From assembly GCF_014204895.1 (NCBI RefSeq), contig NZ_JACHMF010000001.1, forward strand, positions 6,634,001 to 6,698,000: a DNA stretch of 64,000 bases, written 5' to 3'. Position numbers and translations under genes: made by a program. This stretch comes from Paractinoplanes abujensis. Lineage in GTDB: Bacteria; Actinomycetota; Actinomycetes; Mycobacteriales; Micromonosporaceae. The notes under the pieces were generated by a model. It was not told where the DNA came from, ran no database searches, and saw only the letters and a program-made list of their open reading frames with translations. Below, piece by piece: positions 23,490 through 35,714 of this stretch. Position 1 is the first letter of the stretch. Each line of letters begins with the position of its first letter.

Positions 23490-25357
23490 GAACGCACCTA
23501 CGGACCCGGGCGGCCCAGGCCGGTGCGTTACTGGCGGTGGCCTTGGGCGGACTCTTCGTCGCGCCCGCGATGGCGCTCGCCAGCCCGCCGGACGTGCAGA
23601 TCACCGACCTGCAGACCGAGGTCCGGTCCGGGGCCAGCGTCGAGATGAAGTTCCGCGTCGCCGACACCAATGAGAACGGTGGACGCACCGGGGTGAACAT
23701 CGTCGTGAACGGCGGTGGCATGGACTGCGACGGCCAGGACTGCCGGCGCTTCACCCAGGTCGACGGCGGTGGACGTGACTTCTCCGTCCAGCTCACCGCG
23801 CCCAACGTCAACGCCGGGCAGAACCGGCAGGCCTCGGTGACCATCATCGCCACGATCAACGGCGAGACGAATCAGGCCAGCCAGCAGATCACGATCATCG
23901 GCCCGGATCGCCCCGAGGCCGTCCAGCAGATCTCCGGCCGCATCAAGGACCAGGACGGCAAGGCCGTCGCGGGTGCCCTCGTCGGCATGAAGGACAGCAC
24001 CGGCCGCCAGTTCCAGACCACGTCGGACGGCTCCGGTCAGTATTCGTTCCGCTCCAGTGACAACAACCCGATCGCGCCCGGCACGATCTCCATCGGCGCC
24101 GGCAAGGACGGCTTCGAGAACGCCGGGGTGCAGCGGCAGGTCCAGGCCGGTCAGAGCGCAGTCATCGCGCTGACGCTGAAGTCGAAGGTCGTGGCGACCA
24201 CGCCGCCCACTACCGCGCCCGCGGCGGCCACCAGCTCCGTGCCGACCAGCGACCCCAGCGTCGAGACGGCCCCCGCCGACACGGTGGCGACCACCGACCC
24301 CGCGGCCAACAACGCCGCCGGTGAGGATGAGGGCGGCTCGATGCTCTTCATCATCATCGGCATCCTGCTCGTCGCGGCCGGCATCGGCGCGATCGTGCTC
24401 GTGGTCCTGCGCCGCCGCAGCAACAACGATGGTGACGACGACGACCCGAGCGGTCTGGGCGGCGCCGGCGCCGTCGGTGTGCCACCGAGCCGGGGCGGTT
24501 TCAGCGACGCCACCCGGGTCGCGGCGCCGGTCGGTGGCGGCCGGGCCAACGACGCGACCATGATTGCCCCGCTGTCGGGCGCGCCGTCGATGGCCGACGC
24601 GCCGACGGTGCTGCAGCGCCCGGTGCCCGCCGAGGACGAGTTCCCCGACCCGTACGGCGCTCCGATGCCGCAGCCGGGCGGTTTCACCGGTGCCGCGGCC
24701 GGTGGGTGGGACCAGGGCAACAGCCAGCAGTACGGCGGGGGCACGCAGCAGTACGGCGGTGGCCGGCAACAGTACGGCGAGTCCACTCAGTACGGACGCC
24801 CGCAGGACGACGGCTACGCTCCGCAGGGCGGCAACCCGGGCGGCGGCTACGGCGCGTACAGCGAGGCCACCGGCATGTACCGCCCCGACGGCGGCGCCGA
24901 CGACGGCGGCTACGGCGGCGGTTACGACCAGGGCCAGCAGTACGGCAACCAGCATTACGGCGGCGACCAGGGCGGCTACGACCAGGGCGGCGGCTACCAG
25001 TCCGGCGGCTACGGACAGGAGCAGGCCGACCAGGGCGGCTACGGACAGTGGGGCGCCCCCGGCGACGGCCTCGACAACAACGGTTACGGCCCGCAGGGCG
25101 GCCAGCAGTACGGTGGCGGCGGCCAGTACGGCGGGGGCACCCAGCAGTACGGCGGCGGCTACGACGACGGCCAGGGCTACCAGGGTGACCAGCGCGGTGG
25201 CTACGACGACGGTTACGACCAGCGCGGCGGCTACCAGGGTGGCTACGAGGACCAGCAGAATCAGCAGCAGTACGGCACCCAGCGCGGCGGTGGCACGTAC
25301 GGTGGCCAGCAGCGTCAGGACACTCCCGGTCCTCGACGTGGCGGTCACGACTACTGA
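23486..25357 (+). CDS. Single-pass membrane protein with prion-like Q/Y/G-rich tail
   Basis: About 623 residues. A signal peptide (AGALLAVALGGLFVAPAMALA) is followed by two predicted beta domains; the second (QQISGRIKDQDGKAVAGALV) resembles a carboxypeptidase-regulatory-like or Cna-B fold. A Pro/Thr/Ala linker leads to a membrane helix (MLFIIIGILLVAAGIGAIVLVV), then the stop-transfer RRRSNN. The remaining 300 residues should be cytoplasmic, with low-complexity repeats such as QQYGGGTQQYGGG and QGGYDQGGG, rich in Gly, Gln, Tyr and Asp. The start is the GTG at 23486; a longer frame to 23405 lacks coding character. Function unknown. Confidence 0.75.
   Translation: MRTHLRTRAAQAGALLAVALGGLFVAPAMALASPPDVQITDLQTEVRSGASVEMKFRVADTNENGGRTGVNIVVNGGGMDCDGQDCRRFTQVDGGGRDFSVQLTAPNVNAGQNRQASVTIIATINGETNQASQQITIIGPDRPEAVQQISGRIKDQDGKAVAGALVGMKDSTGRQFQTTSDGSGQYSFRSSDNNPIAPGTISIGAGKDGFENAGVQRQVQAGQSAVIALTLKSKVVATTPPTTAPAAATSSVPTSDPSVETAPADTVATTDPAANNAAGEDEGGSMLFIIIGILLVAAGIGAIVLVVLRRRSNNDGDDDDPSGLGGAGAVGVPPSRGGFSDATRVAAPVGGGRANDATMIAPLSGAPSMADAPTVLQRPVPAEDEFPDPYGAPMPQPGGFTGAAAGGWDQGNSQQYGGGTQQYGGGRQQYGESTQYGRPQDDGYAPQGGNPGGGYGAYSEATGMYRPDGGADDGGYGGGYDQGQQYGNQHYGGDQGGYDQGGGYQSGGYGQEQADQGGYGQWGAPGDGLDNNGYGPQGGQQYGGGGQYGGGTQQYGGGYDDGQGYQGDQRGGYDDGYDQRGGYQGGYEDQQNQQQYGTQRGGGTYGGQQRQDTPGPRRGGHDY
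24715..25320 (+). repeat. Degenerate QYGGG / GGYDQG-coding repeats
   Basis: Irregular in-frame repeats encoding QQYGGG, GGYDQG, GGYGQ and QRGGYD units. They build the cytoplasmic tail of the membrane protein at 23486-25357. Codon use keeps a high third-position GC, so the region looks selected at the protein level. Confidence 0.8.
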
Positions 25358-25365
25358 GCAGACAT

Positions 25366-25403
25366 AAAAGAGCCGGCCAGCGGAAACGCTGGCCGGCTCT
25401 TTT
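25366..25403. terminator. Strong bidirectional terminator
   Basis: AAAAGAGCCGGCCAGCG, loop GAAA, then its exact 17-base complement ending in TTTT. It lies between the convergent stops of the membrane-protein gene and purL, with T-tracts on both strands. This is a textbook intrinsic terminator for both. Confidence 0.92.
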
Positions 25404-25414
25404 GCTTGCCGGGG

Positions 25415-27879
<2,465 letters not shown>

Positions 27880-27880
<1 letters not shown>

Positions 27881-28581
27881 TACTGATGTCCCCCTGCTTG
27901 TGCACCCGCGGGCGCCCCGGCCAGGGCCCGCAGGACGGACGTGAAGAAGCCGAGGCCGTCGAGCGACGGACCGGTCAGCGCCTCCACCGCGTGTTCCGGA
28001 TGCGGCATGATGCCGACGACGTTGCCGGCCTCGTTGGTGATCGCGGCGATGTCGCGCTGCGAACCGTTCGGGTTTCCGCGCAGGTAGCGCGCGACCACGC
28101 GGCCTTCGGCCTCGAGCTGGTCGAGCGTGCGCTCCTCGGCGACGAAGCAGCCCTCACCGTTCTTCACCGGGATCAGGATCTCCTGACCGGCCGTGAAGCC
28201 GTTGGTCCACGCGGTGTCGGTGGACTCGACCCGGAGGAACTGGTCGCGGTTGCGGAAGTGCAGGTGCTGGTTGCGGGTGAGCGCGCCGGGAAGCAGGTGC
28301 GCCTCGCAGAGGATCTGGAAACCGTTGCAGATGCCGAGCACCGGCAGCCCGCCGCGGGCCGCGTCGATGATCGTTTCCATGACCGGGGCGAACCGGGCGA
28401 TGGCGCCACAGCGCAGGGCGTCGCCGTAGGAGAAGCCGCCGGGCAGCACCACGGCGTCGACGCCGTGCAGGTCGGGGTCGCCGTGCCAGAGGCGGACGAC
28501 GTCGGCGCCGGCGATGCGCGCGGCGCGGGCCGCGTCCCCGTCGTCCAGCGAACCCGGGAAGGTGACCACACCGATGCGCAT
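27880..28581 (-). CDS. purQ: FGAM synthase, glutaminase subunit
   Basis: 233-residue class I glutamine amidotransferase. The N-terminus [20 protein letters not shown] is typical. The nucleophile Cys is in [15 protein letters not shown], and the His/Glu of the triad are in [10 protein letters not shown]. It lies two bases after purS and overlaps purL, giving the operon order purS-purQ-purL. Confidence 0.96.
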
Positions 28582-28583
28582 GG

Positions 28584-28841
28584 TCAGGCGACCTCCGCCG
28601 TAGCGTCCTCGTGGACGTGGATGGTGAAGTCTTCGATCACCGGGTTGGCGAGCAGTTTGTCGGCGATCTCACGAGCCCGGTCCAGATCGGGCGTGCCGTC
28701 GAACTCGATCTCGATGCGCCGGCCGATGCGGACGGACGAGACATCGGTGACGCCGAGCCTGGGCAGCGCATTCGCGACCGCCTGGCCCTGCGGATCAAGG
28801 ATCTCCGGCTTCAGCATGACGTCGACCACGACGCGAGCCAC
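28584..28841 (-). CDS. purS: FGAM synthase, PurS subunit
   Basis: 85-residue Pur[21 protein letters not shown] begins the ferredoxin-like fold, and [16 protein letters not shown] and [12 protein letters not shown] follow. The GTG at 28841 has AGGAG at the right distance; an in-frame GTG at 28847 is too close to it. A -10-like TAGGCT on the minus strand (28880-28875) stands about 40 bases upstream and may start the purSQL transcript. Confidence 0.92.
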   Translation of the reverse strand: MARVVVDVMLKPEILDPQGQAVANALPRLGVTDVSSVRIGRRIEIEFDGTPDLDRAREIADKLLANPVIEDFTIHVHEDATAEVA

Positions 28842-29175
28842 GGGCACTCCTGACTGATAGGTGTAAGCACGGCGAGCCTACCTTGCGAGCCACGCTACGG
28901 GATTCTCGGCCGGTGTCGCGCACGCGACGCCGGGGGCGCTGAGCAGCCAACTCCCTGGTGATCTGGAACACCGGGTCGATCAAAACTTCAATCAACCCCG
29001 GGTCATCACATCGTAATAGGAGTGAACTGGGTTCTAGGCGGCCCCCAGGCGGGCACATACGGTCAGCTCATCGATCTCCATCGAGGCCGTGCGGTGGCCG
29101 CCCCGCCGCCGCACGGCACGAGCTCCGCCGGGGCGCGGCGTGATGATGATCTCCGCCGTGCCCCAGCGGCAAAGC
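28842..29175. other. Intergenic region between purS and purB
   Basis: About 330 bases without a convincing gene. It holds the upstream region of purS (minus strand, with a TAGGCT -10-like element at 28875-28880), an AT-richer patch near 28975-29025, and a hairpin downstream of purB. Short open frames on both strands have poor composition. I see no riboswitch that I can recognise. Confidence 0.5.
29086..29117 (-). terminator. Hairpin after purB
   Basis: GCCGTGCGG (29086-29094) and CCGCACGGC (29109-29117) form nine perfect pairs with a 14-base loop, 59 bases downstream of the purB stop on the minus strand. Confidence 0.5.
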
Positions 29176-30597
29176 TCAGAGAATGGGAGCGGGAGCGTAC
29201 TTCGCGGCCTCGGGGTGCGCGGCCACGATCGTCGCGACCCGGTCGGCCACCGAGCGGACCTGCGTCGGCGCGGCGCCCACGAAAGCGGCCCGGTCGGCCA
29301 CCAGGGTGTCGATCTCGGCCCGGGTCAGCTTGAGCCGGCCGTCGGTGGCGAGCCGGTCGAAGAGGTCGTTCACGGCGGCGCCCTTCTCCCGCATGGCGAG
29401 CGCTACGGCGACGGCGTGCTCCTTGATCACCTCGTGGGCGACCTCGCGACCGACCCCCTTACGGACGGCGGCCACCAGGATCTTGGTCGTGGCGAGGAAC
29501 GGCAGGAACCGGTCGAGCTCACGCGCGATCACCGCGGGGTAGGCGCCGAACTCGTCGAGCACCGTGAGGAACGTCTGGAACAGTCCGTCGGTGGCGAAGA
29601 ACGCGTCGGGCAGCGCGACCCGCCGCACCACCGAGCACGAGACGTCACCCTCGTTCCACTGGTCACCGGCCAGCTCGCCGACCATCGACAGGTAGCCGCG
29701 GACGATCACAGCCAGGCCGTTGACCCGCTCCGACGAGCGCGTGTTCATCTTGTGCGGCATCGCCGACGAGCCGACCTGGCCCGACTTGAAGCCCTCGGTC
29801 ACCAGTTCCTGGCCGACCATCAGGCGGATCGTGGTGGCCAGCGACGACGGCCCCGCGACGATCTGGGCCAGCGCCGACACGACGTCGAAGTCGAGCGAGC
29901 GCGGATAGACCTGGCCGACGCTGCTCAGCACCCGCTCGAAGCCGAGGTGGCCGGCGACCCGATGCTCCAGCGCGGCCAGCGCCTCGAAGTCACCGTCGAG
30001 CAGGTCGAGCTGGTCGGCGGCGGTGCCGACCGGGCCCTTGATGCCCCGCAGCGGGTAGCGCGCGATCAGGTCGTCGAGTCGCTCGTACGCGATCAGTAGT
30101 TCCTCGGCGGCCGAGGCGAACCGCTTGCCCAGCGTGGTGGCCTGGGCTGCGACATTGTGCGAGCGGCCGGTCAGGACCAGGTCGGAGTATTCGACCGCGC
30201 GCTCGGTGAGCCGGGCCAGCGTGGCGATCACGCGCCCCCGGATCAGCTCGAGCGAGGCCTTGACCTGCAGCTGCTCGACGTTCTCGGTGAGGTCGCGCGA
30301 GGTCATTCCCTTGTGGATCTGCTCGAAGCCGGCTAGGGCACTGAACTCCTCGATGCGCGCCTTGACGTCGTGCCGGGTGACGCGCTCGCGGGCCGCGATC
30401 GACTCCAGGTCGACCTGGTCGAGCACCGACTCGTACGCCTCCACGGCGCCGGACGGCACGGCCACGCCGAGATCGCGCTGGGCCCGGAGGACGGCCAGCC
30501 AGAGGCGGCGCTCCATCCGGATCTTCTCCTCCGGGGACCACAGGGCGACGAGGTCGGCGGAGGCGTAACGGGCGGCTAGGACGTTCGGGATGGTCAC
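29176..30597 (-). CDS. purB: Adenylosuccinate lyase
   Basis: 473-residue fumarase-superfamily enzyme acting twice in purine synthesis, on SAICAR and on adenylosuccinate. Diagnostic parts are TSRDLTENVEQLQ, YSDLVLTGRSHNVAAQATTL and the signature loop GSSAMPHKMNTRSSERVNGL, which carries the catalytic serine. The GTG at 30597 (VTIPNVLAARY) is chosen; the frame extends further upstream but into the MFS gene. The start overlaps the stop of the upstream MFS gene (GTGA), so purB is translated from the ArsR-MFS transcript. Confidence 0.95.
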   Translation of the reverse strand: MTIPNVLAARYASADLVALWSPEEKIRMERRLWLAVLRAQRDLGVAVPSGAVEAYESVLDQVDLESIAARERVTRHDVKARIEEFSALAGFEQIHKGMTSRDLTENVEQLQVKASLELIRGRVIATLARLTERAVEYSDLVLTGRSHNVAAQATTLGKRFASAAEELLIAYERLDDLIARYPLRGIKGPVGTAADQLDLLDGDFEALAALEHRVAGHLGFERVLSSVGQVYPRSLDFDVVSALAQIVAGPSSLATTIRLMVGQELVTEGFKSGQVGSSAMPHKMNTRSSERVNGLAVIVRGYLSMVGELAGDQWNEGDVSCSVVRRVALPDAFFATDGLFQTFLTVLDEFGAYPAVIARELDRFLPFLATTKILVAAVRKGVGREVAHEVIKEHAVAVALAMREKGAAVNDLFDRLATDGRLKLTRAEIDTLVADRAAFVGAAPTQVRSVADRVATIVAAHPEAAKYAPAPIL

Positions 30598-31904
30598 GCG
30601 ACTGATTCTTTCACGGTGCCCGACGACGGTTCGGGCAGCTTGTGCGGCAGGGTACGGACACCCCGGCTGATCAACATGCCGGCGACCGCGAGGGTGATCA
30701 GCACGGCCGCACCGATCAGGGTGGCCCGGACCCCGGCCACGTGGGAGATGGGGCCGATCGCCATCTCGCCGATCGGCAGGGCCACGAACGACCCGACCAT
30801 GTCGTACGAATAGACCCGGGCCAGTTTGTCGGCCGGGATGTGCTCCTGCATCGTCGTCTCCCACGCCACTCCGAATTGCTCGAGCATCAGACCCGAGACC
30901 AGGGCTCCGGCCATCAGCGCCCAGATGTGCGGATAGGCCCCGAGCAGGAAGACCGGGATCGCCATGCCGAACGTGCTGACCGCGCCGAACAGCAGGAACC
31001 GCCGAAGCCGCAGACGCATCGCGATCAGCGCGCCCAGGATCATGCCGCCGGTCTGCGCGGCGAGCACCAGCCCCCAGGCCCGGCGGCCGATGGTGTCGTC
31101 GGCGACGACCGGGCCCAGCACGAACAGGCTGCCGGCCCAGGCCGCGTTGATCACGGCGAAGGCGGCCACCACGGCCCAGAGCCAGGTGCGGGCGCGGAAC
31201 TCGGACCAGCCGGTGCGCAGGTCGGCGAAGATATTCGGCCGGGACGGCTCGACAGCGGCCGCGCCGGGCGTCTTCTCGTCGCCGATGACCCCCTCGGCCG
31301 GCTCGGACGGCCGGGACCTGCCGGTGACCCGGCGCAGCGGCAGGAACAGCAGGGCGGACAGGCCGAAGGTGGCCGCGTCGAACGCGATCCCCCAGCCCGG
31401 GTTGGTCGCCGCGACGACGATCCCGGCCAGCGGCGCGCCGAGGATGGCCGCAGCGTTGAGCGACAGCCGGTTGAACGCGTTGGCCTGCTGACGGATCTCG
31501 GCCGGCACGGTCAACGGCAGGATCGACGAGCTCGCCGGCAGCGCGAGCGCCCCGACCATGCCGTTGATCGCGCCCAGCGCCATCAGGATCGGGACGGTGG
31601 CCGTGCCGGTGAGCACGAGGGCCGCCACCGCCGCCTGGGTCACGGCCGCGGCCGCACTGGCCCCGACCATCAGCAGGTGCTTGGGCATGCGGTCGGCCAG
31701 CACGCCGCCGAAGAGCAGGAAGACCACGTTGACCACGGTGCGGGCGCCGACCACCAGCCCGAGGTCGGTGGCCGAGCCGGTCAGGTCGAGCACGGCGAAG
31801 GCCAGCGCGATCGGCGCGAACGAGTTGCCCAGCGCGTTGATGGTGCGCCCGGCGATGAGGAAGCGGAACGCGACGTGGCGCAACGGTGCGAAGTTATCGC
31901 TCAT
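30594..31904 (-). CDS. MFS transporter, drug-efflux type
   Basis: 436 residues with about 12 hydrophobic segments. It belongs to the MFS group related to MefA/enterobactin exporters: FLIAGRTINALGNSFAPIAL, then FGGVLADRMPKHLLMVG as the loop 2-3 motif, and a central cytoplasmic loop rich in Pro/Glu. The substrate is unknown. It overlaps the upstream ArsR gene by 11 bases and purB by 4, so the regulator, transporter and purB form one translationally linked operon. Confidence 0.88.
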   Translation of the reverse strand: MSDNFAPLRHVAFRFLIAGRTINALGNSFAPIALAFAVLDLTGSATDLGLVVGARTVVNVVFLLFGGVLADRMPKHLLMVGASAAAAVTQAAVAALVLTGTATVPILMALGAINGMVGALALPASSSILPLTVPAEIRQQANAFNRLSLNAAAILGAPLAGIVVAATNPGWGIAFDAATFGLSALLFLPLRRVTGRSRPSEPAEGVIGDEKTPGAAAVEPSRPNIFADLRTGWSEFRARTWLWAVVAAFAVINAAWAGSLFVLGPVVADDTIGRRAWGLVLAAQTGGMILGALIAMRLRLRRFLLFGAVSTFGMAIPVFLLGAYPHIWALMAGALVSGLMLEQFGVAWETTMQEHIPADKLARVYSYDMVGSFVALPIGEMAIGPISHVAGVRATLIGAAVLITLAVAGMLISRGVRTLPHKLPEPSSGTVKESVA

Positions 31905-32430
31905 CGGGGGACTCCATCTCGAACATCGCCACGGTGGTGCTGGTGCGGATGGCGCCGGGGGTGTGCGCCGGCCGGGCCGCCTCGTGCAGTTCGTGGACGG
32001 CGGCGGCGATCCGGTCCCGGATCTCCTGCCACTTCTCGGTCTCGATCCAGAACTCGCCGTCGCCGATCAGCCCGACGAGCGGACGTCCCTTCCCGTCGAA
32101 GCGACCCTCGGCGGTGCGCCGGATCAGCTCGTTGCCGACCGAGCGATAGAGCGCCTGCCGCTCCTCGGGAGTGTTGGGCGCGACGTCGCGGGCGGCGTCG
32201 TAGCGGTACCGCTTGGCCACTCCGCCCCGGATCTTCTCCTCGCCGGCGGCGACGATCATGCCTGCCGAGTGCAGGTTGCGCAGGTGATAGCTGGCGTTGG
32301 CGTGCGTGAGCCCCAGCTCGCGGGCCACCTCGGCCGCGGTCATGGGCGCACCGGTGAGCAGCGCCATGATCCGCAGCCGTACGGGATGAGCCATCGCGCG
32401 GAGCGCGGCGCTCCCCTCTCCCAAAGACAT
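31894..32430 (-). CDS. ArsR-type winged-helix regulator
   Basis: 178 residues from the ATG at 32430. The DNA-binding domain reads ALRAMAHPVRLRIMALLTG, MTAAEVARELGLTHANASYH and LRNLHSAGMIV. The C-terminal extension is helical and not metal-binding in appearance. No ribosome site precedes the ATG, but TAAACT stands seven bases upstream, fitting a leaderless transcript. It probably controls the overlapping MFS exporter gene and, by polarity, purB. Confidence 0.85.
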   Translation of the reverse strand: MSLGEGSAALRAMAHPVRLRIMALLTGAPMTAAEVARELGLTHANASYHLRNLHSAGMIVAAGEEKIRGGVAKRYRYDAARDVAPNTPEERQALYRSVGNELIRRTAEGRFDGKGRPLVGLIGDGEFWIETEKWQEIRDRIAAAVHELHEAARPAHTPGAIRTSTTVAMFEMESPDER

Positions 32431-32560
32431 GTTGGGGAGTTTAGGACACGACCGGGCGACTGTCCAACGGTTGTTTGGGGGTGGCACACTGCACGTGCGA
32501 GCGGCGAAGCCGCTAAAGTTACCGACGAGTAGGTAGACTCAGCCTGAAAGGTCACCACCG

Positions 32561-33013
32561 ATGACTGATTTCAACCCGGACTCGCTCGCCTCCATCGGGC
32601 CCAAGGAGTTCGCGCAGCTCGTCAAGGCGACGCCGGACGCCAAGCTGGCCGAGGTGATGGCCGGTGACTCACGCGCCAAGATCCTCGACGAGGTCTTCAA
32701 CCGGATGCCCACCCTGTTCCGCCCCGAGAAGGCCGGAAACACCACCGCGGTGATCCACTGGATCATCACGGGCGGCGCCGGCGGCGCGAGCGACACCTAC
32801 GAGACGGTGATCGAGAACGGCGCCTGCACGGTCACCAACCAGCCCGTGCGCGACCCGAAGCTGGCCATGACGATGGACGCAGTGACGTTCCTCAAGGTCG
32901 TCTCGGGCGACGGCAACCCGATGATGCTGTTCATGACCGGCAAGATCAAGGCGAAGGGTGACCTGGGCCTGGCGGCCAACGTGGCCAAGCTCTTCGACAT
33001 CCCCAAGGCCTGA
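32561..33013 (+). CDS. SCP2 sterol-binding domain protein
   Basis: 150-residue protein with a bacterial SCP2 fold. A helical N-terminus (SIGPKEFAQLVKATPDAKLAEVM) is followed by TTAVIHWIITGGAGGASDTY and the hydrophobic C-terminal helix region MLFMTGKIKAKGDLGLAANV, which is typical of SCP2. Likely binds a lipid or acyl-CoA; the ligand is unknown. ATG at 32561 with AAAGG upstream. TAGACT about 30 bases upstream is a possible -10. Confidence 0.85.
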   Translation: MTDFNPDSLASIGPKEFAQLVKATPDAKLAEVMAGDSRAKILDEVFNRMPTLFRPEKAGNTTAVIHWIITGGAGGASDTYETVIENGACTVTNQPVRDPKLAMTMDAVTFLKVVSGDGNPMMLFMTGKIKAKGDLGLAANVAKLFDIPKA

Positions 33014-33023
33014 CGCTCATTAC

Positions 33024-33055
33024 GTGCAGGGAGCGCCCACCGGGCGCCCCTGCAC
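33024..33055. terminator. Hairpin between SCP2 gene and purD
   Basis: GTGCAGGG-A-GCGCCC (33024-33038), loop ACC, then GGGCGCCCCTGCAC (33042-33055). It is a 14-pair stem with one bulged A, lying between convergent stops. Confidence 0.8.
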
Positions 33056-33059
33056 GACG

Positions 33060-34301
33060 TCACAGCGTGATGCGGCCCTCGACGGCGGCCAGCGCGATGT
33101 CCCGCCGGAACTGAGCGCCGTCCAGGCGTACGCCGTCGACCAGCGCGTACGCGGCGTCGCGGGCGGACGCCAGGTCGGTTCCGGTCGCGGTCACGCTCAA
33201 CACGCGGCCACCGGCGGAGACGAGAGCGCCGTCCGTACGCCGGGCCGTCCCCGCGTGGATCACACCGGGCACCTCGGCGCCCTCGATCACGTCGCCCGTA
33301 CGCGGGGTGGCCGGATAGTTCGCACTGGCCACCACGACCGTGATCGCGGCGCCGTCCCGCCAGGTCAGCCGCGGCTGCTGGGCCAGCGTGCCGGTGGCGG
33401 CCGCGTTGAGCAGCCCACCCAGCGGCGTCTCGAGCAGGGCCAGCACCACCTGCGTCTCGGGGTCGCCGAAGCGCGCGTTGAACTCGATGACCTTGGGGCC
33501 GTCGGGGGTCAGCGCGAGTCCGACGTAGAGCAGACCGGCGAACGGGGTGCCGCGGCGGCGCATCTCGGCCAGTGTCGGCTCCACCGTCTCCAGCAGCACG
33601 CGGGGCACGAGATCCTTGGGCGCCCAGGTCAGCGGGGCGTAGGCGCCCATGCCGCCGGTGTTGGGACCGGCGTCGCCGTCGCCCAGCCGCTTGAAGTCCT
33701 GCGCCGGCATCAGCGGGACGGCGGTCGTGCCGTCGGTGATCACGAACAGGGAGACCTCGGGACCGGACAGGTATTCCTCGATCACGACCGCGCCGCAGTC
33801 GGCCGCGTGCCGCTCGGCCGCGTCGCGGTCGTCGGTCACGACCACACCCTTGCCGGCGGCCAGACCGTCGTTCTTGACCACGTACGGGGCGCCGAGGTCG
33901 TCGAGGGCGCGGCCCACCGCGGCCGCGTCGGTGCAGGCGTACGAGCGGGCGGTCGGCACCCCGGCCGCCGCCATCACGTCCTTGGCGAACGCCTTCGACC
34001 CCTCGAGCTGGGCCGCCGCGGCGCTCGGGCCGAAACAGGCGATGCCCTTGGCCCGTACGGCGTCGGCCACCCCGGCCACCAGCGGCGCCTCCGGACCGAC
34101 CACGACCAGGTCGGCCGCGAGCTCGACGGCCAGCGCGGCCACGGCGGCCGGGTCGGTGGCCGTGACCGGGTGCAGCTCGGCGACCTGGGCGATGCCCGGG
34201 TTGCCGGGGGCGGCGGCCAGATAGCTGACGGAGGGGTCGGCGGCGAGGCCGACGGCGAGGGCGTGTTCGCGGCCGCCGGAACCGATCAGAAGTACGCGCA
34301 C
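33060..34301 (-). CDS. purD: Phosphoribosylamine-glycine ligase
   Basis: 413-residue ATP-grasp enzyme forming glycinamide ribotide. The N-terminus [20 protein letters not shown] is typical, as is the ATP-grasp core [17 protein letters not shown]. The signature [21 protein letters not shown] supplies the metal ligands. GTG start at 34301. It is divergent from purA; the 119-base gap holds both promoters, including a TAAACT element at 34358-34363. Confidence 0.95.
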   Translation of the reverse strand: MRVLLIGSGGREHALAVGLAADPSVSYLAAAPGNPGIAQVAELHPVTATDPAAVAALAVELAADLVVVGPEAPLVAGVADAVRAKGIACFGPSAAAAQLEGSKAFAKDVMAAAGVPTARSYACTDAAAVGRALDDLGAPYVVKNDGLAAGKGVVVTDDRDAAERHAADCGAVVIEEYLSGPEVSLFVITDGTTAVPLMPAQDFKRLGDGDAGPNTGGMGAYAPLTWAPKDLVPRVLLETVEPTLAEMRRRGTPFAGLLYVGLALTPDGPKVIEFNARFGDPETQVVLALLETPLGGLLNAAATGTLAQQPRLTWRDGAAITVVVASANYPATPRTGDVIEGAEVPGVIHAGTARRTDGALVSAGGRVLSVTATGTDLASARDAAYALVDGVRLDGAQFRRDIALAAVEGRITL

Positions 34302-34360
34302 GACGGGCGATCCTACCGGCGCTCCGCTTCCCCACGTCGCACAGCAGGGCAGTCGCGTAA

Positions 34361-35713
<1,353 letters not shown>

Positions 35714-35714
35714 C

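Noticed and set aside
29022..29333. Plus-strand small ORF after an AATAGGAG sequence
   Set aside because: The AGGAG overlaps the GTG itself, the frame runs into antisense of purB, and composition is not protein-like.
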